From the NCBI RefSeq assembly GCF_019112545.1, contig NW_025064915.1:113703-177702 (forward strand): a DNA stretch of 64,000 bases, read 5' to 3'. The stretch is from Guyanagaster necrorhizus (lineage: Eukaryota; Basidiomycota; Agaricomycetes; Agaricales; Physalacriaceae). Position 1 is the first letter of the stretch, and every line of letters starts with the position of its first letter. Below the pieces are notes generated by a model. That model was not told where the DNA came from and searched no databases. It was given only the letters and a program-made list of their open reading frames with translations. Both the position numbers and the translations under genes were made by a program. Shown in pieces: positions 35,059 to 46,826 of the stretch.

Positions 35059-35515
35059 CAGGTCTGCTAGTCTGAATATCTATCTCAGTTTAATCTATTA
35101 ATTTAGTTCCACCCTGAAAAACTTGGTGGAAAACTGGATATGCTCACTAGATGATGGGATGTCTACTCTAAAGAGGGGGATAGCCAATATGCCCAAGTCA
35201 ACCTCCATAATTTCTGATCTGTGTTCACTCAAGAACAACTCTCTGTATCACTCCATGCAATCTACCTTAAAGGCCCTACCCTATAGACTAGTGCCATTAT
35301 AGATATTAACAAACTTCACACCAATATCAAACAAGCACAATTCTCTGATCCTACATCCTCCAACAGCTTCCACTAAGCCAAGACCACTTCTGAATCTTTC
35401 CCCTCTCAATGGTCCATTGATGAATCTAACATTCTTCACTTTGAAGGCTGCATCTATATCTCAGACTCTGACAATCTCCATTTCCATATACTACAAAACA
35501 ATCACAACCACATCT

Positions 35516-37368
35516 TGTTACAATTTTTCTATCTTTTCTCTGATTTAACCTCTATTTATGCTTAGTCAGGGTGCCTAGACCAAGCACTTAGGACTGTGAG
35601 ATAGGCTTAGTCATCACAACAAGGCTGAGTCCATTATTGTCTTCTGATGCAACAACTACTCTCAACAACACATAACAACTCTTTTGTAGGTAGTAATAAT
35701 GCTTAAGCACAAAGAGCACAAAGACTTGAATAATGTACAATAGATAGCCTTATATTTATTCATGGACAAATGATATATAAGTTGGATAGCTTTCACTGTA
35801 TAACCTCAGCTTTAAGCTAAAGTTTATATCTTACTATTTTACCTTGAGCCACTTGCAAAGGCCTTGGAATATAACACCACATGAGCACATATAGTGAACT
35901 CAAGCATGACTGTACAAAGATGATACAGTGCTTGTTTATCACATATTCTGGTTACATATCACTTGGGCTTAACAATTAGCTTGAAGCTTCTGCTTCCCTT
36001 TCTTTATGCCCACTAGTGCAAAAGAAACTGAATGCCACTATCAGCCACTACAATCTCTGACATCACAGATGACTTCTTTAAACTACTAGTGGCTATTATC
36101 AGGATGCTTTTAGGTTTACTCACTATCATCCAACTTTGCTACAGAAGACAATCAGTTACAGCATGAATTATCAAGCACTATCATGCTTTCCAAATTGTAT
36201 AATAAATATTATGAAATGTCACTCCTGATCTCTCCCTCTATGACATTCCAGCCTTTGCTCAAACCTCCTTCCAGCCCCCACCATGAACTGTATCTGAAGC
36301 CAGACTTAGCAGCACAAGTTTGGGGAATGTTGAAGAAGGACACTGGTACCCTCCTTGATCCCAACAAGCTCATAGAAGAAATGGCAACTCTCAACTTATG
36401 GGTTTCAGAAATCTGTGGGTCCCATCACATCTCCCTCCAGTCTCAAACCATAAGAATGAGGACCTCTCTGACAACTTCTTTAATGACTTGCCATTCTCTG
36501 ACTCTTCCACTGCCTCAAGAGAATCTGAGATTAGAGACTATGCTAGGGACTCTCTTGATGGCACTCAGGTGGCTCCAGGATCTCAACATGCAGTCTTGAA
36601 CTCCCTCTACAACTCTCTATATGCAACTCCAGCAGGAAGCCCAGCCCCCTCAGTCTATACTGACTATGGTAGCAGTGGGACAACAGACTTTCAGCTCAAT
36701 GACAAGAAGCCACCAGCAGGAAGAAGAGAGGAAGAGCCCTAAGACAGAATCATTTAATGACTCTTTCCAGACTGGGACCTCTGTTGACTCTTTAATTACA
36801 ATGAAGCAGTCCAGCAGCAGCAGGTAGTAGAGGCAGCATGAGCAGCAGATCCAGAGCAGGCCTGAGAGAAGCTCACTGAATATGCAAGGGCAGAAGCCTA
36901 GTGACAGTATAAAGAAGAGCAGTATGACCAACAGTGGCAATGTCAGCAGTGAGAGCTCAAGGTGGCCACTTGGAGATCTGCTTCTCCAAGTTGGTACAGC
37001 CTCTGATCAGATGCAACTGAGTCTCTCTTTAGAGAGCCCAGCACACCTACAGAAACAGACCCATAGGCAGGAACAGCTAGCCCTGTCACCCTCCATGAAG
37101 CCATCAGGAGGGGAGGTCATCTCTCTACCCCTGGCACCTCCAGTATTGCTGACACTGATACTATTCCCTCTCACATTGAGTCAATACTTGACACCTACAG
37201 ACTTCAAATACCTCTCAACTCTCACATTTCTGACCACAGCCTCCAGCAGTTTCTTGTGGGAAGGATTGCAGAACAGGTCCTCAACTCCAGATTTTATTAA
37301 AACTTCTGTGTCTATCATCAAGAATTGGAGGAAGCATGAGTATGCAGAAGCACTTGCTTCAATATTGA
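35516..37368 (+). mobile_element. E4: 5' end of an LTR element, inverted twin of E3's 5' end
   Basis: LTR at 35516-35974 (reads TGTTAC...GGGCTTAACA on the plus strand), followed by leader and 5' ORF pieces (36183-37376). The whole stretch is the reverse complement of 51131-52983. Translated pieces are identical (MLSKLYNKYYEMS..., MGFRNLWVPS..., MQGQKPSDSIKK...). It begins exactly where E1's integrase frame is cut and ends at 37368, where minus-strand E3 integrase sequence starts. Confidence 0.8.
35516..37368 (+). repeat. 1853-bp inverted repeat, left arm
   Basis: Pairs with 51131-52983. Both arms have the same length with no gaps. Every stretch I compared matched except two adjacent bases near the LTR tip: TGTTACAATT here, TGTTATGATT in the other arm read in the same sense. 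Confidence 0.85.
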
Positions 37369-38559
37369 TTTTGTAATATTCTTCATCATCAATCAGGTCT
37401 GGTGGTGGTGGAGAGGGTCATTTCTGGTTTGGAAAGACTGGAGTGATAAATGAGATAAAGAGTGTTTTGTTGAAGATATCATGAATTTTCCATCTAATAG
37501 AGAGATGCAGTTTATAAGAGGATATATTGACCTTAGCAGTAATTGGAAAAGAGTCAGTGCACTTGTCAGCAAGTTTCTGTTTGGGCCTGGAGAGGTGTAG
37601 ATTCATGGTGTCCAATCAAACCTTATCATTGATAGAATATTGATGTGCAGGCCTGTGATGTTTGTCATAATGATCTTTTATCAAGAGTGCTGCCTTTTCA
37701 AGAGCAGCATGAGTTTTGTTGTGTATCTTAGTTATAGCTTATGTGAAGTCAGAGGAAGTGGGTGTTGTTGTATGGGTTTATTCAATGTGAGAGATATTGG
37801 GGTGCCAGCTATGGTTAACAAAGAAGGGTGTTTTCCTGATTGTGGAATAGATTCAATTATTGTGTTGGAAAGCAGCAAGGGCTAGTCACTTGATCCAATT
37901 GTCTTGATGGTAATTAATGAAAAGTCAGAGATACTTCTTGACTTTCTGATTTGCCTGTTCAGTTTGACTATCTGTTTGTGGGTGGTAAGCTGTTGAGGCA
38001 TTCCATCATATGTGTAGTAGTTGATACAAGTTGTCAAGGAGTTTAGAGATGAATTGTGATCTCTGATCTGAAATGATGATTTGTGGTATTCTATATTTGG
38101 TATAGACTTCATTGCAGAGAATCTTTGCCTATCTCTCTGAGGTTAATTCTATAGAACATGCAATCAAGATGATCACCTTTGAGAATTGATTGATGATAAT
38201 GATAATTGCATCATACCCATTGCAGTCTGTAAGCTGATTATCATGTCAATGGAGATGTGCATTCATGGTGTCTGAGTACTTCATTTGGGTGAAGTGGAGC
38301 AGCACATGGCTGGATTGTTAATTTTCCTCTTTGACACACCTTGCATCCTTTTACATAGCATTCAATATTCTGGCCCAATTTGGGCCACCAGTATTTCTGG
38401 AGTATGAGTTCCTTAGTCTTAGCAATTTCTGAGTGTCCTGCAGTTATATGGTTGTGATATATAGCAATGATCTCACCACAAAGTTGTTCATCTCAGAGAA
38501 TATAGATCTGTCTATCATAATGGATCAATCTCCCCTCTCTTGTCATTCCTTGTTCATGA

Positions 38560-39144
38560 TTGAGAGATGAGGCCACTTGCTGGTCCCACTTGCTATTGTC
38601 TTTGGTCATGCTCTTGATCCACTCATGGATCTTCTCTTTCATTGTTATTATCATTGCTCTAAAGTGCTCAGACTTCAGTAGCACCACTTCCTCATTGTCT
38701 TCTCCTCCCTTGGTCATGGTCTGTCTATTGGCTAAAGAGGTCAGCTTTTTTATTAGCTGCTCTAGTCTTGTGATGCAATGTATATTTATACTGGGAGAGC
38801 TCAGTTACTCAGCATGCTTGTCATTGATTGAGCTTCTGAAGTGATCAGAAATATTGGAGGTTTTGATGGTCAGTCCAGACTTCAAACATTTGGGCCACTC
38901 CAATCAAGTAATGCCACCATTCTTCCAAGACTAGCATTATTGTGAGCAGTGTCTTGTTATAAATTTTATAGTTCCACTTGGTCACCATTAAAGCCTTAGA
39001 GAGAAAGGCTACCAGTCTCCATTTTCCATCCTGCTCCTGGAATAATACTGCTCCAATTGCTCTCTCACTTGAATCAGCCTCAACCTTTAATTTCCCTTCT
39101 TGAGTTGGGATGTTAAGCCTAAGCTGCATGTGACTAAAACACAT
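38560..39144 (-). pseudogene. E3 RNase H
   Basis: Reads KLKVEADSSERAIGAVLFQEQ, GKWRLVAFLSKAL, NKTLLTIMLVLEEWWHYL and VWTDHQNLQYF, the RNase H order of gypsy Pol. The first codons of the 39144 frame (MCFSHMQLRLN) belong to the E2 LTR; the true E3 sequence starts at 39110. Confidence 0.75.
39106..39110 (+). repeat. target-site duplication of E2, left (TGGGA)
   Basis: TGGGA at 39106-39110 faces TGAGA at 47283-47287, one transition apart. Removing E2 and one copy restores the E3 Pol frame. Confidence 0.7.
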
Positions 39145-39566
39145 AATAAACTAGCACTGTATCAAGTTCATACAGTCATGCTAGAGTTCACTTATATGTT
39201 TATGTGGTCTTATGTATCAAGACCCTTGAAGATTAGCTTGAGATAGAATGGTGAAGAATAAACTTTAGCTCAAAGCTGGAGTATTACAGTGAGAGCTACA
39301 CTACTTATATACTAGTTTGTCTTATTGATAAATATAGTACTACTTATTGTATCTGTTCAGATTGTTGTGCTCATTGTCCTTGAGCATTACAACTGTCTAT
39401 AAAAGAGTTATTATATGTTGTCGAATGCTGTTATATTGAAAGACAATGACCAACTCAGCTTATTGTGATGACTAAGCCTTGTCTCACAGTCCTAAGTGCT
39501 GGTCTAAGCACTCTAACTAAGCATAAATAGGGGTCAAATGAGAAAAAAGATAAAAGAATCATAACA
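39111..39566 (-). repeat. E2 LTR (3' LTR)
   Basis: 456 bp, TGTTAAGCCT...CATAACA, paired with 46827-47282. A minus-strand purine tract (AAGAAGAGAG) adjoins it at 39567-39580. Confidence 0.85.
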
Positions 39567-39589
39567 TTACTCTCTTCTTAAAACTATTG

Positions 39590-39720
39590 TCCTGATAGCT
39601 TAATTTAGAGATAATTTATATTCATATATGGCTTCATCTGCATTCATATGTTTCTCATTTATCCACCAATTAGATTCTGGTCCATATCCCTTCCAACTGA
39701 CTAGGTAGTTGACCATTGTG
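39590..39720 (-). pseudogene. E2 chromodomain
   Basis: Minus strand reads VNYLVSWKGYGPESNWWINEKHMNADE, the chromodomain core that defines chromovirus integrases. In the family this domain directs integration to particular chromatin. Confidence 0.65.
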
Positions 39721-39829
39721 GTTGATCCACTCTTCTATGCATGAATTTTTTGGATACAATAGTTGAGTATTTGATCAACTTTGTAGTGTTCTTCATCATT
39801 GATCAGGTCTAGCAGTGGGAGTGGAGGTC

Positions 39830-40900
39830 ATTCTTGATTTGGGAAGGCAGGTTTGATAACAAGCATGAGAAGATATTTATTGAAAACATCATGAACCTTC
39901 CAGGTGGTTGGTAGGCATAGTTTATGAGCAAAAGCACTAACTTTGGCTAGGATGGAGAATGGTCCCATATGTTTATCAGCCAATTTTTGTTTTAGTCTGA
40001 GCAGATGAATGTTAGTGGTATCCAACCAGACCTTGTCATATACAATATACTGGTGTGATAGCTAGCAGTATTTGTCACACTGTTGTTTCATTGTTGATGC
40101 CACCTTTTTCAGAGCTATATGGATTTCCTCATGTATTTTGATCATTGTGTGAGCAAAGTCAGAGGAGATAGGCATTGTAGTATGGGCTCACTCAGTGTGT
40201 GCAATGTGGAAGTATCTGCTGTAATTGATGAAAAAGGGTGTTTTACCAGTAGTGGAGTGTATACAGTTGTTATATTGGAAGGTGGCTAAGGCTAACCATT
40301 CCACTCAGTCATCCTGTTGATAATTGATAAAGAGGCAGAGATATTTTTCAATCTCTTGATTGACACACTCTATTTGGCCATCAGTCTGAAGATGGTATGC
40401 TGTTGAAGCATTTTGTTTGATGTTTAGAAGGTGATAGAGGTCATCCAGGAATTTTGAAACAAATTGTGGACCTTGGTCTAAAATGATGACTTGGGGCATT
40501 CCATACTTTGCATAGACTTCATCACATAGGATTTTTGCTCATTCTTCTGATGTCAGCTCAGTGAAGCATGCAACCAGAATAATAGCTTTTGAGAAGCAAT
40601 CAATGATGATAATAGAATCGTATCTGTTACAGTCTGATAAACCAGTTATTATATCTATGGAGATATGTGTTCAGGGTGTTTGAGGCACTTCATTTGGATA
40701 GAGTGGTGTAGCATACAATTGGATGATGGACTTCCCTCTCTGGCATACTTCACATCCTTTGACATATTGCTTGATGTCTTGGCCTAATTTGGGCCACCAG
40801 TATTCTCACAACACAAGCTCCTTGATTTTGGCAATCCCAAGATGATTTGCAGTTGTGTGGTCATGACAAGTGGTGATGATTTTGCCATAAAGTTGCTGAT
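39830..40900 (-). pseudogene. E2 integrase
   Basis: Core segments in order: TGLSDCNRYDSIIII with the first catalytic Asp, AKYGMPQVIILDQGPQFVSKF with the second Asp, and STAYHLQTDGQIECVNQEIEKYL with the Glu. The C-terminal LDTTNIHLLRLKQKLADKHMGPF follows. Several stops interrupt it. Confidence 0.7.
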
Positions 40901-41499
40901 CTCAGGAAACATAGATGCATCTATCATAGTGGATCAGTTCTTCTTCTTTAATCATTTCTCTCTCATGGTTGAAGGATGGTGCCACACATTGATCTATTCA
41001 TGGATCTCTTTCTCTATTGGCATTATCATAGCCCAAAAGTGTTTAGGCTTTAATAATATCACCTCCTCATTATCATTTCCACCTTGGTCATGATCTACTC
41101 ATTGACTGAGGAGATCAGCCTTTTTGTTAGCTGCTCCAGCTTTGTAGTGCAGTATATACTCATATTGGAAGAGCTTGATTACCCAATGTGCCTGTCACTG
41201 GTTGAGTTTCTGGGAGGAATGAAAATATTGAAGGTTTTGATGATCAGTCCAGATTTCAAAGGTCTAGACTGCTCTGATCAAATAGTGCTGCCACTCCTCT
41301 AGAGCAAGCATTATGGCAAGAATTTCTTTATCATAAATCTCATAGTTTCATTTGGTTACTGTCAGGGCCTTTGAGAGGAAAGCCACTGGTCTCTATTTCC
41401 CATCTTGTTCTTAAGATAATACCACACTGATTTCTCCCTTGCTGGAGTTGGCCTCAACCCTGAATCTTCCTCCTTGTGTCAGGATAGCAAGAATGACAT

Positions 41500-42480
41500 C
41501 TTCTGTGAGTTGTCATTTTAAGTCATCAAATGCTGCTTGTTGGGTGGCACCCCAGCTCTATGGAGCATTCTCCATTAGTTGAGTCATAGGTCAGATAATC
41601 TTGCTATAATCTCAGATGAACCATCAATAAAAGTTAGTAAATCCCAAAAAGGATTGCAACTCCTTTTTGGTCAGTTCTGGCTATTCTGTTACCCCTGCCA
41701 CTTTGACTGGGTCTATGCAGATACTCCCTTCACTAATGATCACCCTCAGATACTCTGTTTCTATTACCTCAAATTTGCACTTCTTCACTTTGAGGAAGAG
41801 TTTATATTTTCTTATTAGTGTGAGTACCCACCAGATGAGTTGTCAGTGTTCCTCTTGAGTTTTAAGCATGATCAGAATATCATCAAGGTAGATAGTGATC
41901 TTTCCAGTGGCAATGAGATCTTTGAATATATCATTCATCATCCATTGGAAGGTTGCTGGAGAGTTGGTCAATCCAAAAAATTTTACTATGAGTTTAAAGA
42001 GCCCTCAGTTAGTTTGGAAGGCTGCCTTCCACTCATCACTCTTCTTGATCCACACATTGTTATACCCTATTAGACATCAAGTTTGGTATAATAATGAGCT
42101 CCTCATAGCTTGTCTATTAGTTTGAAGATTAGTGGAAGTGGATAACAATTCTTGATTGTCATCTCATTTAACTTCTGATAGTCTTAGACCAGGTGGAGTT
42201 TGCTGTCTTTCTTTTTGACAAAGAAGAATAGAAAGACTATTGATGACTTGGATGGCCAAATTCTCCTGCTGGAGAGGTTTTCATTGAGGAATTTGTCAAG
42301 CTCTTGTTGCTCCAAATTCCCAAAGGATATATCTTGCAGTTGAGATTAGCATTCATGTTTAGGATTATAGTTTGATCACATGATCTCAGAGTTTGGGCTC
42401 TGGCAGTTCATCAAAGCTTTCCTTTCTGAATAGATCTGAGTAGTCATAGGCTCACTCAGGTACCATCTCCTCAAATGTCT
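41500..42480 (-). pseudogene. E2 reverse transcriptase
   Basis: The catalytic segment reads GKITIYLDDILI (YLDD at 41879-41890). Flanking finger and thumb segments are readable with stops. RNase H follows at lower coordinates. Confidence 0.7.
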
Positions 42481-43030
42481 TTTCTTCTTTTCTGATGTTT
42501 GCTCTGGCAGCTAAATCATTGGCATGATGGATGGTCTGAACATATAAGGCTTGCTGTATGTCGATAGTGAGAATTGTCTTGCTATCTTCCATCTCTTTAT
42601 CCCACCTGTCCTCAGGAAGTTCAAATGGAATTTTCTGGCAATAACATTGGGTGAATGTGATTCTCTCAGTTTTCCAATTGATGAGTGGGTTGTATCTAAT
42701 TAACCAGTTGTGACTGAGAAAAACTTCTTTGGTTTTCAACTCAGTAACAGTGAGATCAATTTGCTCAGAGTGATCTCTAATTGTTAGTCATAACTCTACA
42801 AATTCTATAATCGAACCAGCTTGGTTCTTTGTCCCATTCACATTGTACACAGAGATGGGAGCAGCTGTGACTCAGGTCAGTAGTTTGTGCTTGTCGATAA
42901 AAGCATGATTAATGGAGCTTCCAGTGCAGCCACTGTCAATTAGGGCTGTTTCCAAATGCATAGACCTAGATGTCAATGTTTCAATCTGAGCTTTAGTTGT
43001 CAAGTCTTGTCTGGGTGTTTTAGTCTGATG
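42480..43030 (-). pseudogene. E2 aspartic protease region
   Basis: Reads TALIDSGCTGSSINHAFIDKHKLL with the catalytic DSG, then FLSHNWLIRYNPLINWKTERITF, the hallmark that follows the protease core in chromovirus Pol. A 95-codon open part lies at 42452-42739. Confidence 0.7.
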
Positions 43031-43049
43031 GATATATCTCTGAGATCCT

Positions 43050-44600
43050 CAGAGTTCATTGAGCCATTCTAAGGCTCAAGACTGTTCTGCTTTCCTCATC
43101 TCCTTGATCATCCTATCCACAACTTCTTCAGTGCATGTTTTGTGTATTCAGTTTTAGAGCATGGTCTTTGCTGCTCCTTCTGTTGTAGCATTTTTAATAG
43201 CTTGTCATGTCTATTCAGTGTTGAACAGCTTGAGCCACTGATTGGGGACCTCTTCCTCTGTTTGGCCTATAGGCATTTGAGTTTTTTCTTTTGATGATCC
43301 TTTCAATGTATATGCAGGAGTCAAAGAAGAGAGTATATTCAAATGCATGTTTAGATTAGACATAAGAGTACCTACAGAAGTACTATTAGTCCATTCTATG
43401 GCTGCTGATATACTATTCTGGTTTTTGGCTGACCCAGTAGGATCACTTACTGGTCAGCCTTGTCTTTTACCTCCTCAACCTTTGTCTCCTTTTCAAGTTC
43501 TTCATCTTCCTTCTGGAGCTCAGTGATCTATGCTCAGATGTTCTCATGGGTTTGCTTCTTCTTCAGGCAATCTTTGGACATATGCCTCTTCTGGCCACAA
43601 TTAAAACACTTTTCCTCCTTCTTTAGATGGTCAATATCCATTGGCTTACCACTCCTAGTATATGTTGTTCCAGTCTCAGTCTTCTGGGTTCTGTAGGATG
43701 AGGCACTGGTGGTTGTATTGGTTTTGGGAGTGGTAGTCTGGTTGCTGGTCTTTGGGATTTGTGGCTGGTTTGGTTTATGATAATTCTGCAGGTTTGATTG
43801 CTCAGTCTTCTATCATTGCCTCTCTCTATACATCTCAGTGATTTGTTTCTTTCATGCATTGTATCCTTTCAGGATGTTTATTTTGATGTCAGATACCATC
43901 TTGACATAAGATGGTGGTACCCCTCATTTGAGTGCTTTTGCCATTTGCCTATTGTTATTGATATCATCCTAAATTCCAGCAAGTTTTGCAAGCTGTTTCA
44001 GCTCATCAAAATACTTGGTGGCCAGTTTGTCAACCATCTTGTATTCCTTGATCTTGGATTTGTGAACTTCTTGGATCATGGGATCAATGAATTTGTTGTG
44101 GAGCATTTGCTTGAAGATAGGCCACAATAGCAGTCAATAATGTTGTTAAGTGGTGGAGAAGAAATTCAGGGAGATAAAGATCCACCAGGTCTTGGCCTTG
44201 TCCTCAAGGTAAGATGAGGCAAAGGCAACTTTGTTTATGTTGGTTGTAAGAAAAGTGATATACACCTCAAAATATTGTTTGCAGTCAATAAGAAAATGAT
44301 CAATATCATCTGATGTGCTCTTAAAAAGATGGGGTTTCTGTAATAGGTCAGGTCAGCACTAAAGTACAGCAGCATTGTCAGATAATGCCTCCATCAGATT
44401 TAGCCACTGATTGAAAGGTGGTCATTGCCATTCAGCTGGTAGTCCAAGGAATGAGTGTAGAGAGTTGTCATCTGTGACTGGACTCCTCTGTGGTGCAGCT
44501 TCCTTTTATATAATTATTCTGTTCTGAACTATAAAGCTGAGTTTAATAGCTTCAGGGTTATCTTATTCAGAGGCCCTTTCACTTCCTTCAGCTTCATCTG
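43050..44600 (-). pseudogene. E2 Gag core and zinc knuckle
   Basis: Gag segment DDIDHFLIDCKQYFEVY, then DKAKTWW, KFIDPMIQEVHK and KYFDELKQLAKLAGI; the nucleocapsid knuckle KCFNCGQKRHMSKDC near 43567-43609. Several stops present. Confidence 0.7.
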
Positions 44601-46584
44601 GAGGTGGTTGGGCACTGAGTAACTGGCTTTCTTGTCTAGTCCATGGTTTTCGAAAGCCAGTCTGTTGGCTTCTTGGCTGAGATCAGGATTTATTAAGCCA
44701 ACTGGTCATGTTGCAGATAGATGGATTGAAAAACATAGTTTGGGTTCTCATGCTTTGGATTGATGGAGCCATGTATATGGCTCACTTCAGGTTGATGGAG
44801 AGTGACCATGGCATTGGTTGGATCTTGTACTTGGACCTGTATAGAGGCAATTTGCTGAGTGGATCTTCCAGATGGGTTTGGATATAGAGTCTCTTGGTAT
44901 GCTCAGTCATGACATACTGTAAAATGTCTCATTGTTCAGTAGTGTCTGCAGTAATATACTTCTGTCCTAGAGATGGTGCTAACCAGTGTGCATCCCTCCA
45001 TAAAAATGTTACTCTCTCTTCATATAGCCTTTGGTATTCTTTTTCTCACATCCTCTGGATATCCTCTTCTAGCACTTCTTTGTCAGTTTCTTCATCAGTG
45101 TATTCTATGAAGCTTCTCCACTTAAGAGGAACATCATTCTCCTCATCATTCTCATTGTCCCCCTCATCCTTGGCTTTTTCAGAGAGGCAGCTGGCAGGCA
45201 GGTCATAGATGGATGGAGTGGTTGGTTTGACCATTGTGAGCAAACTGGTCATCATCTCTGGTACTAGGTCTGGTGATAACATTATTGTCAGCCCTAAGAG
45301 TAGGCTGCTTGATAGCAGACTGCTCAGAGGCATGACAGGCTCCAATTCTGGTGTCATACCTAGTGCCTCCATGCATTCTTGCCTCCTCTAATTCTCAGTG
45401 ATAGATGCTGAAGTTTCTGTAGAAGCAAGAATTGAGGAACTGTCCTGCAATCCTACTGCTGAAGAATCATCAAAGGCTTTGGTCAGAGATATAGGCATTG
45501 AGAGGGACTCAAAGTCTGTAGGCATCAAGTACAAAGTTGGCATGGGAGGGAGTGGTATCAATGTCATGTGTACTGGAGGCAGGAGAATGATTTCCTCTTC
45601 TGACAGCCTCACTGGGAGTGACTGGGCTGGCTGGTCCAGCCTATGGGTCATCCTCTGTTTGTGGAGTGCTGGGCTCCCAGAGGGGAGATCTGAAGATCTT
45701 GCTTTAGAGCCTATATCAGCTTGGGGAGGCTGACCTTAAAGTGGTGGTATTGATCTCTCATTGTCATCATCACCACTGCTAGTTGTACTGAGCTTCTTCA
45801 TACTCTCACTAGGCTTCAGCTTTAGCATACTTGGTGAGCTCTTCTCAGGCTTGCTCTGGATCTGCTGCTGCTCATACTGCTTCTGCTACCTGCTGCTGCT
45901 GTACTGTGGCATCATAATTAAATGGGACTCAGAGGTCTCAGTTAGAGAATAATCAGTGTATAATGTTATCTCTGGCCTCCTGGCCTCTCCTTCTGTGTTC
46001 TGCCCTACTACTACTGTTGTGGGAGTGGATTGTGAGGCTTGGTATCCCTGTTGTGTATCAGTCATAGTCAGGAAAGGCCTCTCTGTCTCTTTGGAGGGTG
46101 TCTTCGACAGTTGGTTCACTGTTGACCCCTTCTGATTCTCTACTATAGTCCAGCCACTTAGGACTGGATTCAAGAGTGACATAGAGAGTGTCATGAGAGG
46201 AGTGTGAGGCTGTGCATTGAGGTCTCAAAGCTATCTAAGTGGCATCAAGAGAGTCCTGAGTGTAGTCTCCAATACTAGGCTTTCTAGAGATGGTGGAAGC
46301 ATCAGGGGATGGCAAGCTGTCAAAGAAGTCATCAGGGAGGTTTTTGTCCTTGTGGTCTAGGACTGGAGGGAAGTGCAGCAGGACCCATGAGTTCCTGAAT
46401 CTGATGTTCTGATTGTTTCAGTTTTGACTGTCTGCTCATCACAGGAGATATCAGTGTTCTTCCTCTGCAGGGCTCTGCAAAGTTGGGTTGCTATTTCTGG
46501 CTTTGGGTACAGGTCCAGTTGGAGGCTAGAAGGAGACTCAGGCAGAGGAAGGAATGTTGTAGAAGAGGAGGTCAGAGGTGACAT
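44600..46584 (-). pseudogene. E2 long 5' ORF (N-terminal Gag extension or extra protein)
   Basis: Starts MSPLTSSSTTFLPLPESP, LYPKPEIATQL and continues about 2 kb with Ser/Thr/Pro-rich and Gln-rich parts. Near the end is a charged conserved block PLKWRSFIEYTDEETDKEVLE with WRDAHWLAPSLGQKYITADT. Homologous starts are found in E3 (52283) and E5 (55368). No known domain recognised; broken by stops. Confidence 0.55.
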
Positions 46585-46812
46585 TTCATAGAATTTGTTG
46601 AATCTGTATAAAAGCTTGATAATGCTTGATTATTCAAGCTATAACTGATTGTCTTTTGCAGCAAAGGGTTATGATGATCAACAAGCCTAGAAGCACTCCA
46701 ATGATAGAGGTTAATAGCTTAAAGAATAGATTGGTGATGTCAGAGGTTGTTGTAGATGCTGATGGCATTCAGTTTCCTTCATGCTTATTGTGCATAAGAA
46801 ATGGGAAGTATA

Positions 46813-46825
46813 AGCTTTGAGCTAA
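46813..46825 (-). promoter_or_regulatory. E2 primer-binding site, complementary to its own LTR
   Basis: Reads TTAGCTCAAAGCT on the element strand, one base inside the 5' LTR. It is complementary, 13 of 13, to AGCTTTGAGCTAA in the LTR (46993 down to 46981), which starts 26 nt after TATATAAG (47027-47020). Confidence 0.7.
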
Positions 46826-46826
46826 T

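Larger units (their letters stand above)
31080..35515 (+). mobile_element. E1: gypsy-type LTR retrotransposon of a different family, truncated, degenerate
   Basis: Plus-strand Gag-Pol relic. Gag runs about 31630-33008, including KKPELFDGSDSHKLKAF and a knuckle CIFC-x3-H-x4-C (about 32877). The protease-like INSGSSHCFVDTKY (about 33195) has Asn in place of the catalytic Asp. Reverse transcriptase includes PFGLTNAL and intact YLDD (about 34390); RNase H includes KTDASDYAIAA and DKKLLAIFEAFKYW (34795-35010). The start of the integrase linker (FHPEKLGGKLDMLTR, later HNHIL) ends at 35515, where E4 begins. Stops interrupt every domain. A TATA-like tatataaa at 31250 may mark its 5' LTR, but no second LTR is visible. 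It lies in opposite orientation to its host element E5. Confidence 0.7.

Noticed and set aside
36183..37376. Independent host genes at 36183-37376 and 50919-52316
   Set aside because: They are the same retroelement 5' ORF seen twice because of the inverted repeat.
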